The notes under the pieces are model-generated. The model saw only the letters and a program-made list of their open reading frames with translations, searched no databases and was not told the DNA's origin. Below are positions 8,728 to 15,962 of a DNA stretch of 37,700 nt, piece after piece (position 1 is the stretch's first letter; every line of letters starts with the position of its first letter). The stretch lies in NCBI GenBank assembly GCA_903929315.1, contig CAIYUC010000195.1, positions 1 through 37,700 on the forward strand, given 5' to 3'. The position numbers and the translations under genes are program-made. This DNA comes from an uncultured Bacteroidales bacterium (GTDB taxonomy: Bacteria; Bacteroidota; Bacteroidia; Bacteroidales; FEN-979).

Positions 8728-8922
8728 ATGAATGTTAAAAGGATCTTTGGGGCGGTACTTACTATCCTCGGAATAGGTGGTCTTATTTATGCTGCCATAG
8801 TTTTTGCCAATGTCTCAGGCGGTACACGTGATATTAAAACACTTATCATCTTCGGCATACTTGGGATTATCTTCTTCATTGCCGGTATTGGCCTGATTCG
8901 TACAACAAAAGACGAATCGTAA
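8728..8922 (+). CDS. Small two-helix membrane protein
   Basis: A 64-aa protein with helices at about residues 7-28 and 38-58 joined by a short loop (NVSGGTRDIK). It has no recognised catalytic motif. It follows the Thivi_2564-like gene after 135 nt that contain a small GC-rich hairpin-prone stretch (about 8655-8680). Its stop codon touches the degenerate regulon element D. It resembles short stress-associated inner-membrane proteins but I cannot name a family. Confidence 0.65.
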   Translation: MNVKRIFGAVLTILGIGGLIYAAIVFANVSGGTRDIKTLIIFGILGIIFFIAGIGLIRTTKDES

Positions 8923-8960
8923 GGTGCAAATGATGTAACCCTTTCCAGGAATGTTGCAAC
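8923..8960 (+). promoter_or_regulatory. 38-bp regulon element, degenerate copy D
   Basis: It reads GGTGCAAATGATGTAAC, 12 nt, TGTTGCAAC. The 38-bp frame and the core ATGATGTAAC are kept, but the outer TGT and the second box are altered. No CTTTG lies at the usual 24-nt distance; CTTTC sits 3 nt further (8988-8992). It precedes the second PAP2 gene and is likely a weaker or decayed site. Confidence 0.55.
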
Positions 8961-9015
8961 AAAGAAAAATAAGACTTCTATAAGTGTCTTTCATATAAAC
9001 TATATATCCGGAATA

Positions 9016-9972
9016 GTGAAAACCAGATCCTTTTATTTAATTTTTCTTTTTATTTTTGGCTTTTCAGCAATTTCTCTTTCTCAGGAAAAATCAAATGCTG
9101 AAAAAAAAGATTCCATTTCAGCGAAAAAAGATTCCATTTCAGCGAAAAAAGATTCAACCATTTCAGCCAAAAAAGATTCCATTGCACAGAAAAAAGATTC
9201 CACCATTGCAGTTAAAAAAGATTCTGTTGCTCTTATCCCTGTAAAACCGAATGTAAGTTATATAAAATCTTATTGGGTTGATTCAAAAGCAATAGCATCG
9301 GCCCCTTTCCATTGGAGTAAAAAGGAATGGATCGCTGCATCGGTAGTGGTAGGAGGTGGAATCATACTTTACACTTTTGATGATGATATTCAGAAATTAG
9401 TCTTACGAAACAAAGGGACGAATACCAACGCTTACTTAAGAACAATTTTCGACCCATTGGGAAGCGGTCTTTACAGTTTACCATCGCTGGGTCTTCTTTA
9501 TGGTTATGGAGCTATCTGGCATAATGATAAAGCCAAGGAAACTTCACTGAAAGGCCTTGAGGCTTTCCTTTTAACAGGTGTTGTGATCCAGATAATAAAA
9601 GAAATGACCCAGCGGCACCGGCCATATGCTGATTATCCATCCTCCAAACCTTATTCATGGAATGGGCCATATAATCTTGTTCCGGATGCTTCATTTCCCT
9701 CCGGGCATTCTGCAGCCGCTTTTGCAGTCGCAACAGTAATCAGTTATTCTTACAAAAACCTGATCTGGGTTCCTATTATATGCTATTCGTTAGCAACCCT
9801 TACAGCTATGGCAAGGGTTGTTGAAAACAATCATTGGGCTTCTGATGCATTCGTAGGTTCAGCGATCGGTTTTGCAGTAGGTCGGCTGGTATATCATGGC
9901 AGTTACCGGAGACTTGAAATATTACCTGTAAGCGCTGCCGGACAAGGAGTTTCATTGATTTACCATTTGTGA
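9016..9972 (+). CDS. PAP2-superfamily phosphatase with Lys-Asp-Ser repeat linker
   Basis: A 318-aa membrane phosphatase starting at GTG. After a signal sequence (FYLIFLFIFGFSAISLS) comes a periplasmic linker of repeated KKDS words at about residues 30-70, then the catalytic domain. All three superfamily signatures are intact: KEMTQRHRP (K, six residues, RP), PSGH in SFPSGHSAAAF, and R, five residues, H, three residues, D in RVVENNHWASD. It is therefore expected to be active on lipid phosphates, unlike the first PAP2 paralogue with its altered first signature. The gene converges on the DUF3943 gene, 8 nt away. Confidence 0.9.
   Translation: MKTRSFYLIFLFIFGFSAISLSQEKSNAEKKDSISAKKDSISAKKDSTISAKKDSIAQKKDSTIAVKKDSVALIPVKPNVSYIKSYWVDSKAIASAPFHWSKKEWIAASVVVGGGIILYTFDDDIQKLVLRNKGTNTNAYLRTIFDPLGSGLYSLPSLGLLYGYGAIWHNDKAKETSLKGLEAFLLTGVVIQIIKEMTQRHRPYADYPSSKPYSWNGPYNLVPDASFPSGHSAAAFAVATVISYSYKNLIWVPIICYSLATLTAMARVVENNHWASDAFVGSAIGFAVGRLVYHGSYRRLEILPVSAAGQGVSLIYHL
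9103..9225 (+). repeat. In-frame KKDS-type repeats with A-tracts
   Basis: Six to seven degenerate copies of a word encoding (A)KKDS(T)IS, each with an A6-A8 tract followed by GATTC. The tracts could be prone to slippage. Confidence 0.8.
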
Positions 9973-9980
9973 AAGACTTT

Positions 9981-11552
9981 TCAATTATACTGTCCTCTCC
10001 GCTGTTTATCTTCCAGATAAAGCAACAGAAATACTTTCTGTTCAGTTCTCACTGAATGTATGGCAGGAAAATCACTAAGATACCGGTCATTGTAATATAC
10101 GAAGTATTCAAATCCTATATTCAGACTTTTGAATATCCTCACTGTTACTCTTGGTTTTAAGATGCCGATATAATTATCCCCGGGGTCACCGATATAGGTG
10201 TGAATGATGTAATAATAAAATATCAATGAAGTCGTCGCATATTTACCAAAATTAAGTGTGCTTTCAAACTTTGCCAGCAATCCATCCCCAAAATTATAAT
10301 CTCTTACCTGCGAAGTATCAGGACCAAACCGTGTACTGTTTCCCGCAAAAGGGATGATACCCACATGGAAATTAGTATAAAGATTGAACGTCTTGCTTAT
10401 CGGTAATTTAGTGAACACTCCGCCACCGAAAGCAATGGCGCCTAACTCAAATGTTTTATTATCCCAATAATCATAATATTGAAATCCACCGAGGAGGATT
10501 GCCAGTTTTCCCAGTTGATAATTTTTGCCGAATAAAATTCCATAGCCGGTTACGTTATCAAGATATTTTCTTCCCACTCCGAAATTTAAATCCACGCGAA
10601 GTCTGAAAAAATCAAATGGCTTTCTTGAACGTATTTCAAACGGATTTCCATAATCAAACTGAGCGTTGATCATTCCACTGTTAGTTCCTTGTCCAAAAAA
10701 GTCACGGGTTGCATCATTTACCCAATGTAGTCCGGCATATAAAGAAACATTCAGCGGTTCTTTCTCATAAACTTCCTTATTGGTTCTCCTGAAAGTTTTT
10801 CCCTGGATCAGCCTGTTAAAACATCTCATGGGATCAACTAATCCGGCTGCTATTTCACGGAAAACCCTGTTTGCTCCTCTTGTCCGGTCATCGAGAATAT
10901 TCGAGCTTAAGCGGTAAAGTATTTCTCCGAGAAATGCTCCATTAACCGGTGTATTGATAACATCGTTAAAGGACGGCCGCGTATTTTCCCCGAAATATTC
11001 CCACAGCAAACTGCCTGCGACTGCAAAAGGAAATGATTGAAAAAAATTATAACCGTTCGAACGCGCAGCATTAAAAGTAAGTGATCCGGAATACGGATGA
11101 CTGATAAAATTTACTCCGAACCGGTCATGATCCCATTCCCATTCTTCTTTTAAATTATATTGCCATGTTGAGAATCCTATGCGTGAATAATCAGCATTTA
11201 AAAGATACCTGTCTGCAGCCCACGTTAAGCCCCAAATGCCCAGAACCTCACTACAAGGTATCCAGAAGTGATATTTTTTATTATACACCGTATCGTCCTC
11301 AAGTAAATCCCCGTATTTATTTTGTTTTGTGGTATCAACGAGTGCACTTTTAGCTGGCTCATTATTGGCTGAATCTGAAAGTTTTTCTACTTTTTCTTCT
11401 TTGATCTTCTGAAGTTGCTTATCATCGTTGCCTTTGCTACGGTTTATTGTATCATTGGGAGCCACTTTTTTGGGATTCTGACGAGGCACTTCCTGTCCAT
11501 AAAGAAAAGGAGAAAATATAAGTAAAAATGATAAAATGAAAGTTGCCTTCAT
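9981..11552 (-). CDS. DUF3943 predicted outer-membrane barrel protein
   Basis: This 523-aa protein has a signal peptide (MKATFILSFLLIFSPFLYGQ), a charged low-complexity linker to about residue 80, a DUF3943 region (about 95-260, with EWDHDRFGVNFISHPYSG, SLLWEYFGE and TPVNGAFLGEILYRLSS) and a C-terminal stretch of amphipathic strands ending FLLLYLEDKQRRGQYN. The family is of unknown function and is predicted to sit in the outer membrane. Here it is the last gene of the MlaE-MlaF-MlaD operon, one base downstream of the MCE gene. That makes it a good candidate for the outer-membrane partner of this lipid transporter, an inference from context only. Confidence 0.8.
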   Translation of the reverse strand: MKATFILSFLLIFSPFLYGQEVPRQNPKKVAPNDTINRSKGNDDKQLQKIKEEKVEKLSDSANNEPAKSALVDTTKQNKYGDLLEDDTVYNKKYHFWIPCSEVLGIWGLTWAADRYLLNADYSRIGFSTWQYNLKEEWEWDHDRFGVNFISHPYSGSLTFNAARSNGYNFFQSFPFAVAGSLLWEYFGENTRPSFNDVINTPVNGAFLGEILYRLSSNILDDRTRGANRVFREIAAGLVDPMRCFNRLIQGKTFRRTNKEVYEKEPLNVSLYAGLHWVNDATRDFFGQGTNSGMINAQFDYGNPFEIRSRKPFDFFRLRVDLNFGVGRKYLDNVTGYGILFGKNYQLGKLAILLGGFQYYDYWDNKTFELGAIAFGGGVFTKLPISKTFNLYTNFHVGIIPFAGNSTRFGPDTSQVRDYNFGDGLLAKFESTLNFGKYATTSLIFYYYIIHTYIGDPGDNYIGILKPRVTVRIFKSLNIGFEYFVYYNDRYLSDFPAIHSVRTEQKVFLLLYLEDKQRRGQYN

Positions 11553-11553
11553 T

Positions 11554-12408
11554 TTAATTTTCCTTTTTATCGTTTACTTTTTGTTCATTTGCCTTTTTCT
11601 TATCAGCATCATCCTGTTTTTTATCATTTACTTTTTGTTCTTTCATCTTTTTTTTATCGGCATCATCCTGCTTTTTAACATTTGCTTTTTGTTGTTTTAC
11701 CTTTACTGCTTCGGTACTATCCTTCTTTTTTTGGACTGCTTCTGCCTGCTTTCTGAAATGACGTTTAAAAAGGAAACTTCCTTTAACTGCATTCATATTT
11801 TCATCTAACCCTTTGCTGCTTTTTTTAATATTCACCATGGTCTGACTAAAATTTTCTGCAATGGTTGAATCCTGGATTAATCTCCCGATTGTTCCCCGTC
11901 CACTATTTACTTTCATCATAATTTCAGCCAGGTCTTCTGAAATAATTGCGGCATTACCTGCTGTTACTTGCAGGCTTGCCATGATGGCATCTGTTTCGGA
12001 CGGCTCTTTTGAATCAATTTGTTGCCCGTCTTTTGCTATAGGAGCATCAGTACTGCCTTGGGTAATAATTAGAACGCGGTCGCCAATAATTCCTGCGGAA
12101 CCTATGCCTGCTTCACAATCCTCTTTAATAAATTGCTGAACATTTTTTTTAATTAACAAGTCAACCCGCACCATAGAATCATTAATTATTTTAATATTAT
12201 CAACAATGCCAACATTGATTCCTGAGAAACGGACATTATTTCCAACCTGTAATCCGCTTACATTATAAAAAGTTGTAGTAAGTTTAAAAACAGGATTAAA
12301 TAAATTTTTCTGTTTTCCTATGAAGAAAATAGTAATTACAAAAATCGCCAATCCTCCTGCAATAAACAGTCCTAACCGTACTTTGAATTTTTGTGTGTGC
12401 GTTTCCAT
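11554..12408 (-). CDS. MlaD/MCE-domain lipid-transport protein
   Basis: This 284-aa protein has one N-terminal transmembrane helix (about residues 13-30) and an MCE domain at about 38-115, with FYNVSGLQVGNNVRFSGINV, IGSAGIIGDRVL and the ITQGS end. It is the periplasmic substrate-binding subunit of an Mla-type phospholipid transporter. A helical region follows, and the tail is highly charged with 18-residue repeats. The length is usual for Bacteroidota MCE proteins apart from the repeat tail. It lies 36 nt downstream of the ATPase gene. Confidence 0.9.
   Translation of the reverse strand: METHTQKFKVRLGLFIAGGLAIFVITIFFIGKQKNLFNPVFKLTTTFYNVSGLQVGNNVRFSGINVGIVDNIKIINDSMVRVDLLIKKNVQQFIKEDCEAGIGSAGIIGDRVLIITQGSTDAPIAKDGQQIDSKEPSETDAIMASLQVTAGNAAIISEDLAEIMMKVNSGRGTIGRLIQDSTIAENFSQTMVNIKKSSKGLDENMNAVKGSFLFKRHFRKQAEAVQKKKDSTEAVKVKQQKANVKKQDDADKKKMKEQKVNDKKQDDADKKKANEQKVNDKKEN
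11569..11676 (-). repeat. Two in-frame 54-bp repeats in the MCE tail
   Basis: The unit encodes KKQDDADKKKMKEQKVND, then KKQDDADKKKANEQKVND, with a partial unit on each side. This is a charged, probably extended or coiled tail in the periplasm. Confidence 0.85.
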
Positions 12409-12444
12409 ATTTTTATGGTATTAATTTTGAATCTTATTAAATGA

Positions 12445-13227
12445 TCATTTAAAGAATGATTTGATTAACGCGTCAGCTGACTTTTCAAACTCTTCTAATT
12501 TTCCTTCCTGATAAACTTCGCCGTCATGTAACATAATTACGCGGTTTGCAGTAGCGCGGGCACATTCGATATCATGCGTGATGATGATGGAAGAAGTTTT
12601 ATATTTTTTTTGAACTTCATTGATCAGTGAACTTATTTCATCTGAAGTTACAGGGTCAAGCCCGGTTGTAGGTTCATCATACAACATGATCATGGGATCA
12701 ACGACAATGGTTCGTGCCAGGCTGATTCGTTTACGCATTCCTCCTGATAGTTGCGACGGCATTTTATCCAGGGCCTCAGATAAACCGACATTTTCCAAAA
12801 CTTCATTTATTTTTTCGTCTATTTCTTTTTGCGTAAGATCCTTTTTTATTCTTCGCAATGGGAATTCCAGGTTTTGTTTTACCGTCATGGAATCATACAA
12901 TGCACCACTCTGAAAAAGAAAACCAATTTTCTTTCTCAACTCTCCTAGCCCATCCCTGTTTAATGAACTCACATTTTCACCAAACACATCAATGGTTCCG
13001 TCGTCAGGATTCAATAACCGTACTATACATTTTATCAGGACGGATTTTCCTGAGCCGGATTTTCCAAGCACCACCAGGTTTTCGCCATTAAAAAGTTGTA
13101 ACGACACATTTTTCAATACTTCCTGTTGGTCAAATCCTTTCCTAAGGTTATTGATTTCAATGACCTGCTTGTCGCTATTTGTTTTAGCCGGTGCAATCGT
13201 TGGTATTTGGGTGACAATCATCATCAT
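12445..13227 (-). CDS. mlaF: ABC transporter ATPase, MlaF type
   Basis: This 260-aa cytoplasmic ATPase energises lipid transport by the MlaE permease. Walker A is GKSGSGKS at 55-62, the Q-loop is FLFQSGALYDSMT near 104-116, the signature is LSGGMRKR from 160, and Walker B is IMLYDEPTTGLDP from 180. The SGALYDSMTV and EFPLR segments and the GGMRKR signature are characteristic of the MlaF/Ttg2A family. The N-terminus has about 20 extra residues before the conserved fold, so a later start is possible. The gene is 45 nt downstream of mlaE. Confidence 0.92.
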   Translation of the reverse strand: MMMIVTQIPTIAPAKTNSDKQVIEINNLRKGFDQQEVLKNVSLQLFNGENLVVLGKSGSGKSVLIKCIVRLLNPDDGTIDVFGENVSSLNRDGLGELRKKIGFLFQSGALYDSMTVKQNLEFPLRRIKKDLTQKEIDEKINEVLENVGLSEALDKMPSQLSGGMRKRISLARTIVVDPMIMLYDEPTTGLDPVTSDEISSLINEVQKKYKTSSIIITHDIECARATANRVIMLHDGEVYQEGKLEEFEKSADALIKSFFK

Positions 13228-13272
13228 TAACTAAAAATGATTAAAACCGAGTTTTTATTTATACAAATTTCA

Positions 13273-14154
13273 TTATATCATATCGGTGATTTGGACAGCA
13301 ATCAAATCTATAATGATCACAAGTAATGAGGATAGTACCACAGCTGAATTTGCTGCAATACCCACACTTTCTGTTCCACGCCCTGCCGTATATCCTTTAT
13401 AACATCCAACCAAACCAATGACCGCGCCGAAAAAGAACGATTTAATAACAGCCGGGAAAAAATCGATAAACTGAATTTGGCTGAATGCCTGTGAGAAAAA
13501 CAAAACAAAAGTTACATCTCCTTTAATATTTGCTCCCGCCCAGCTTCCTACTATGCCGAGTCCATCAGCATATAATACCAATAAGGGTATCATCAGTGTG
13601 GCTGCTAATACTCTTGTAACAATTAAAAATTTTATAGGATTGGTGGATGATACTTCCATGGCATCAATCTGCTCTGTTACTTTCATTGAACCTAACTCTG
13701 CGCCCATACCTGAACCTATTTTTCCTGCGCATATCAATGCCGTTATAACCGGTCCCATTTCTCTGATGAGCGATATCGCTACCATTCCGGGAAGCATGGA
13801 AACTGCTCCAAAATGCACAAGGGCGGGCCTCGATTGAATGGCCAGCACCAAACCCATAATGATTCCGGTTACTGAAATAAGCGGTAAAGCTTTATATCCA
13901 ACCTGAAAACACTGACGCAAAAATTCCCTGAATTCAAAATCACGGGAAAAAGTTTCTTTTGTTAATCGAGTTATAAACAAGAAAACATCTGCAACATCTG
14001 TTAAAAAATTGTGTGCTTTTTCGATTTTTTCAAAAGTTTTTTCACTGAGCTTGATGGTTTGTTTCTTTGCATTCCGAAGGTTCGGAATTACTTTGATAAC
14101 AGGAGTATATTTTTTCATGATAGAACGATTGATATCATTTGCCTTTCTGCTCAT
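13273..14154 (-). CDS. mlaE: MlaE-type ABC permease
   Basis: This 293-aa inner-membrane permease belongs to the MlaE/YrbE family. Conserved features are FVGYKALPLISVTGIIMG-like text near residue 90 (here FQVGYKALPLIS), SLIREMGPVITALICAGKIGSG, GAELGSMKVTEQIDAMEV and the C-terminal GCYKGYTAGRGTESVG. The extra N-terminal 45 residues are basic and cytoplasmic; translation could also begin at Met13 (14118). It is the first gene of the operon mlaE-mlaF-mlaD-DUF3943. The regulon element E (14253-14290) lies upstream with a predicted leader of about 60 nt. MlaC, MlaB and MlaA genes are not in the window. Confidence 0.92.
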   Translation of the reverse strand: MSRKANDINRSIMKKYTPVIKVIPNLRNAKKQTIKLSEKTFEKIEKAHNFLTDVADVFLFITRLTKETFSRDFEFREFLRQCFQVGYKALPLISVTGIIMGLVLAIQSRPALVHFGAVSMLPGMVAISLIREMGPVITALICAGKIGSGMGAELGSMKVTEQIDAMEVSSTNPIKFLIVTRVLAATLMIPLLVLYADGLGIVGSWAGANIKGDVTFVLFFSQAFSQIQFIDFFPAVIKSFFFGAVIGLVGCYKGYTAGRGTESVGIAANSAVVLSSLLVIIIDLIAVQITDMI

Positions 14155-14252
14155 TCCAGTTTCCTTTTACTTCTGTTGTGTTCTTTTTTTTGGATTTTAA
14201 ATTGTGAAAGAATTTTCACCGTACAAAGGTGAGTGCATAAATTCCGGAAAGC

Positions 14253-14290
14253 GTTACACAATATCAGAAAAGAGTTACATCATTCACACA
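14253..14290 (-). promoter_or_regulatory. 38-bp regulon element, copy E (mlaEFD operon promoter)
   Basis: On the minus strand: TGTGTGAATGATGTAAC, 12 nt, TTGTGTAAC, then 24 nt to CTTTG (14224-14228) within CACCTTTG. This copy also shares the downstream GCTTT(A/C)CGGAAT with copy B. Confidence 0.88.
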
Positions 14291-14372
14291 TTTTCAAGTG
14301 CTTTGCGTCCATGCTGGTTATTCCAAATGGATTGGCAATGAAATGAAGAAGTACTGATACGGAGCTGAAAGA

Positions 14373-14732
14373 TTACTTATCCGTGGAATACTGTCTGTTT
14401 ATTTCTTCAATGGTAAGTTTATCGCTGACAGGGATTTTATCAGAGCCATTTCCTGCTTTTTGAAATATTTCAACCGATAATCCATATACATCTCTGAAAT
14501 TTTCTTTTATATCCGATATGTTCATGGAGGGTAGAATTTCAATTGTTCCATCATTGCTAATGGCTCTGCAATCCTGCAATGTTTTACCGCTATGCCTGAT
14601 CAATTTTATTGATGGAGCGGCACCGGGTTTACTGGGTTTTCCATAGAAAGCAATGGTCAGACCAGGAAACATCTTGTTAAATTCTTCCTGAACTGCAAAA
14701 ATCTTTCTGTGATTATTAATGACGATTTTCAT
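14373..14732 (-). CDS. Conserved hypothetical protein, 119 aa
   Basis: I do not recognise a named family. The protein begins MKIVINNHRKIFAVQEEFNKMFPGL, has a Lys/Pro-rich segment (YGKPSKPGAAPS), a middle strand-rich part (GTIEILPSMNISDI) and a conserved-looking YGLSVEIFQKAGN. It has no signal peptide or membrane segment, so it is probably cytoplasmic. From memory, similar short proteins occur in stress-gene clusters of Bacteroidota. It lies downstream of the DUF5670-like gene on the same strand after 133 nt and may share its transcript. Confidence 0.65.
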   Translation of the reverse strand: MKIVINNHRKIFAVQEEFNKMFPGLTIAFYGKPSKPGAAPSIKLIRHSGKTLQDCRAISNDGTIEILPSMNISDIKENFRDVYGLSVEIFQKAGNGSDKIPVSDKLTIEEINRQYSTDK

Positions 14733-14865
14733 TTTTTCTTGTTTTATCTTCTTCTTGAATATATTCTTACACTACCCAAAATATTTCCAACCCAATACAA
14801 AGTTCCTGTGTTGGGTGGAACATATTATCCAGTGTTAAATCCAAATAATTTTACGATCAATGCGA

Positions 14866-15027
14866 TTACCACCAATTTCGGCGACTGCTCAAAAGGTCGA
14901 GGATGATCAGAATAACACCAATAATAATCAGCGTATGAACAAGTGGTGAGTGCCATTGAAATGCAAAAAATCCAAGCAACCAAAGGACAACAAGTATTAG
15001 TCCAATAATCAATAATAATCTTCCCAT
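14866..15027 (-). CDS. DUF5670/lmo0937-like small membrane protein, 53 aa
   Basis: A short gene starting MGRLLLIIGLILVVLWLLGF and ending LLSSRRNWW. It has two hydrophobic helices split by FAFQWHSPLVH. The VVLWLLGF pattern followed by a second helix and a basic end fits the lmo0937/DUF5670 group of tiny membrane proteins, whose function is unknown. The assignment of the start is supported by the regulon element F upstream (15114-15151), which gives a leader of about 50 nt. Confidence 0.75.
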   Translation of the reverse strand: MGRLLLIIGLILVVLWLLGFFAFQWHSPLVHTLIIIGVILIILDLLSSRRNWW

Positions 15028-15113
15028 AGTTTTAAATTTTCAGTATGAATACTTTTTTATTTACTACTAATGAAAATCAAGGATTAAAGGTAGGATCAAT
15101 CACTAAAAAGAAT

Positions 15114-15151
15114 GTTACACAACTATAGAAATAAGTTACATCATTCACACA
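15114..15151 (-). promoter_or_regulatory. 38-bp regulon element, copy F (DUF5670 promoter)
   Basis: On the minus strand: TGTGTGAATGATGTAAC, 12 nt, TTGTGTAAC, then 24 nt to CTTTA (15085-15089) within TACCTTTA, one change from the -7 consensus. It begins just downstream of the stop codon of the mgtA remnant. Confidence 0.85.
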
Positions 15152-15157
15152 TTTAGC

Positions 15158-15455
15158 TCAAAACTTAATTTTCTTATAACTCTATTTCGGTAAAAACATC
15201 TACTACATCCGCCTGTCTGAGCAGTGCACCATCGCTCATCTGATGAAGTTCAGAAACAGTTGTGCATCGCCGCTTCATTAATAAACATATCTTTCGATTC
15301 AGGCAGCAGGGAATCTCCCGGAATAATGTTCTCTGCATTCAGGATAACGATATCCCCCGGCACAATCCCTTCCACCGGAATTTCTTGTCGGGTCCCATCA
15401 CGAATAACCGTTGCTTTAATTTGTACGATGGCCAGTAATTTCTCTATCGCAATTT
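15158..15455 (-). pseudogene. Decayed mgtA (Mg2+ P-type ATPase) with internal deletions
   Basis: Three pieces of a P3B ATPase lie in order on the minus strand. The first (about 15268-15452) reads KLLAIVQIKATVIRDG through PGDIVILNAE to ESKDMFINEA and matches about residues 110-167 of the intact MgtA at 31981-34503. The second (15181-15250) reads ELHQMSDGALLRQADVVDVF and matches about residues 540-570. The third (15158-15178) is the C-terminal YKKIKF with its stop, against YRKVKF in the intact copy. The phosphorylation Asp, the TGE loop and nearly all membrane helices are gone. This is not functional. Confidence 0.85.
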
Positions 15456-15459
15456 TAGA

Positions 15460-15962
15460 TTATTTCTGTTTTTTAGTCAGAATGATGAAAAGAGGTATAA
15501 AAGTGTGTCTTAAAACTTTTTCTGTTACACTTCCCATGACTATATTTTCCAACCATTTACGGCTGTGTGAGCCCATAACAATAATATCTGCCCGCAAGTC
15601 TTTTGCTGTCTTTAATTTTGAATCGCAAAATCACCTTCTTTTACCAGTGTTTGAATGGAATTATCACCCAGGTGGTGTTTTGATTTATCAAGGTAAAGTT
15701 TCATTGCTTTTTTCAGCCCACCATCAAATAAATGCTTTGCATCAGTATCGGTGAAACCCATATACCCGGATACCCAGGAATACTCTATCATAGAGTAATA
15801 AGTTGCATCTGCAATAACATGCAGTAATATAACTTTACAATTCATAGCTTTAGCCAATGAAAAACCCACTTCTGCCACTTTTTGTGCTGTGGGATCATAA
15901 TCCAGAGCAATCAATACTTTTTTCATCTCATTTGTTTTCATGATCGTTATATGTTTTATCAT
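15460..15962 (-). pseudogene. Universal stress protein (UspA family), interrupted by a frameshift
   Basis: The N-terminal part, MKKVLIALDYDPTAQKVAEVGFSLAK through VILLHVIADA, is a typical UspA nucleotide-binding fold. The frame ends at 15612 after VKEGDFAIQN. A one-base shift near 15623-15625 (GCGATTC where GCGGATTC would restore GDFADSKLK) brings back AKDLRADIIVMGSHSRKWLENIVMGS and continues to a stop at 15460. A repaired protein would be about 167 aa. The ATP-binding GxH...GS segment lies after the shift, so the truncated product would lack it. The ATG overlaps the PPK2 stop codon (ATGA); later starts at Met8 or Met13 are possible. A sequencing error is also possible. Confidence 0.8.

Noticed and set aside
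11536-11808. Very hydrophobic plus-strand open frame opposite the MCE tail
   Set aside because: It is the antisense of the Lys/Asp repeats (AAA/GAT read backwards gives Phe/Ile/Leu). The MCE gene on the other strand is well supported.
14788-14820. Weak hairpin (CCAACCCAA / TTGGGTGG) downstream of the DUF5670 gene
   Set aside because: No T-run follows on the minus strand, so it cannot be called a terminator; read-through into the 119-aa gene is possible.
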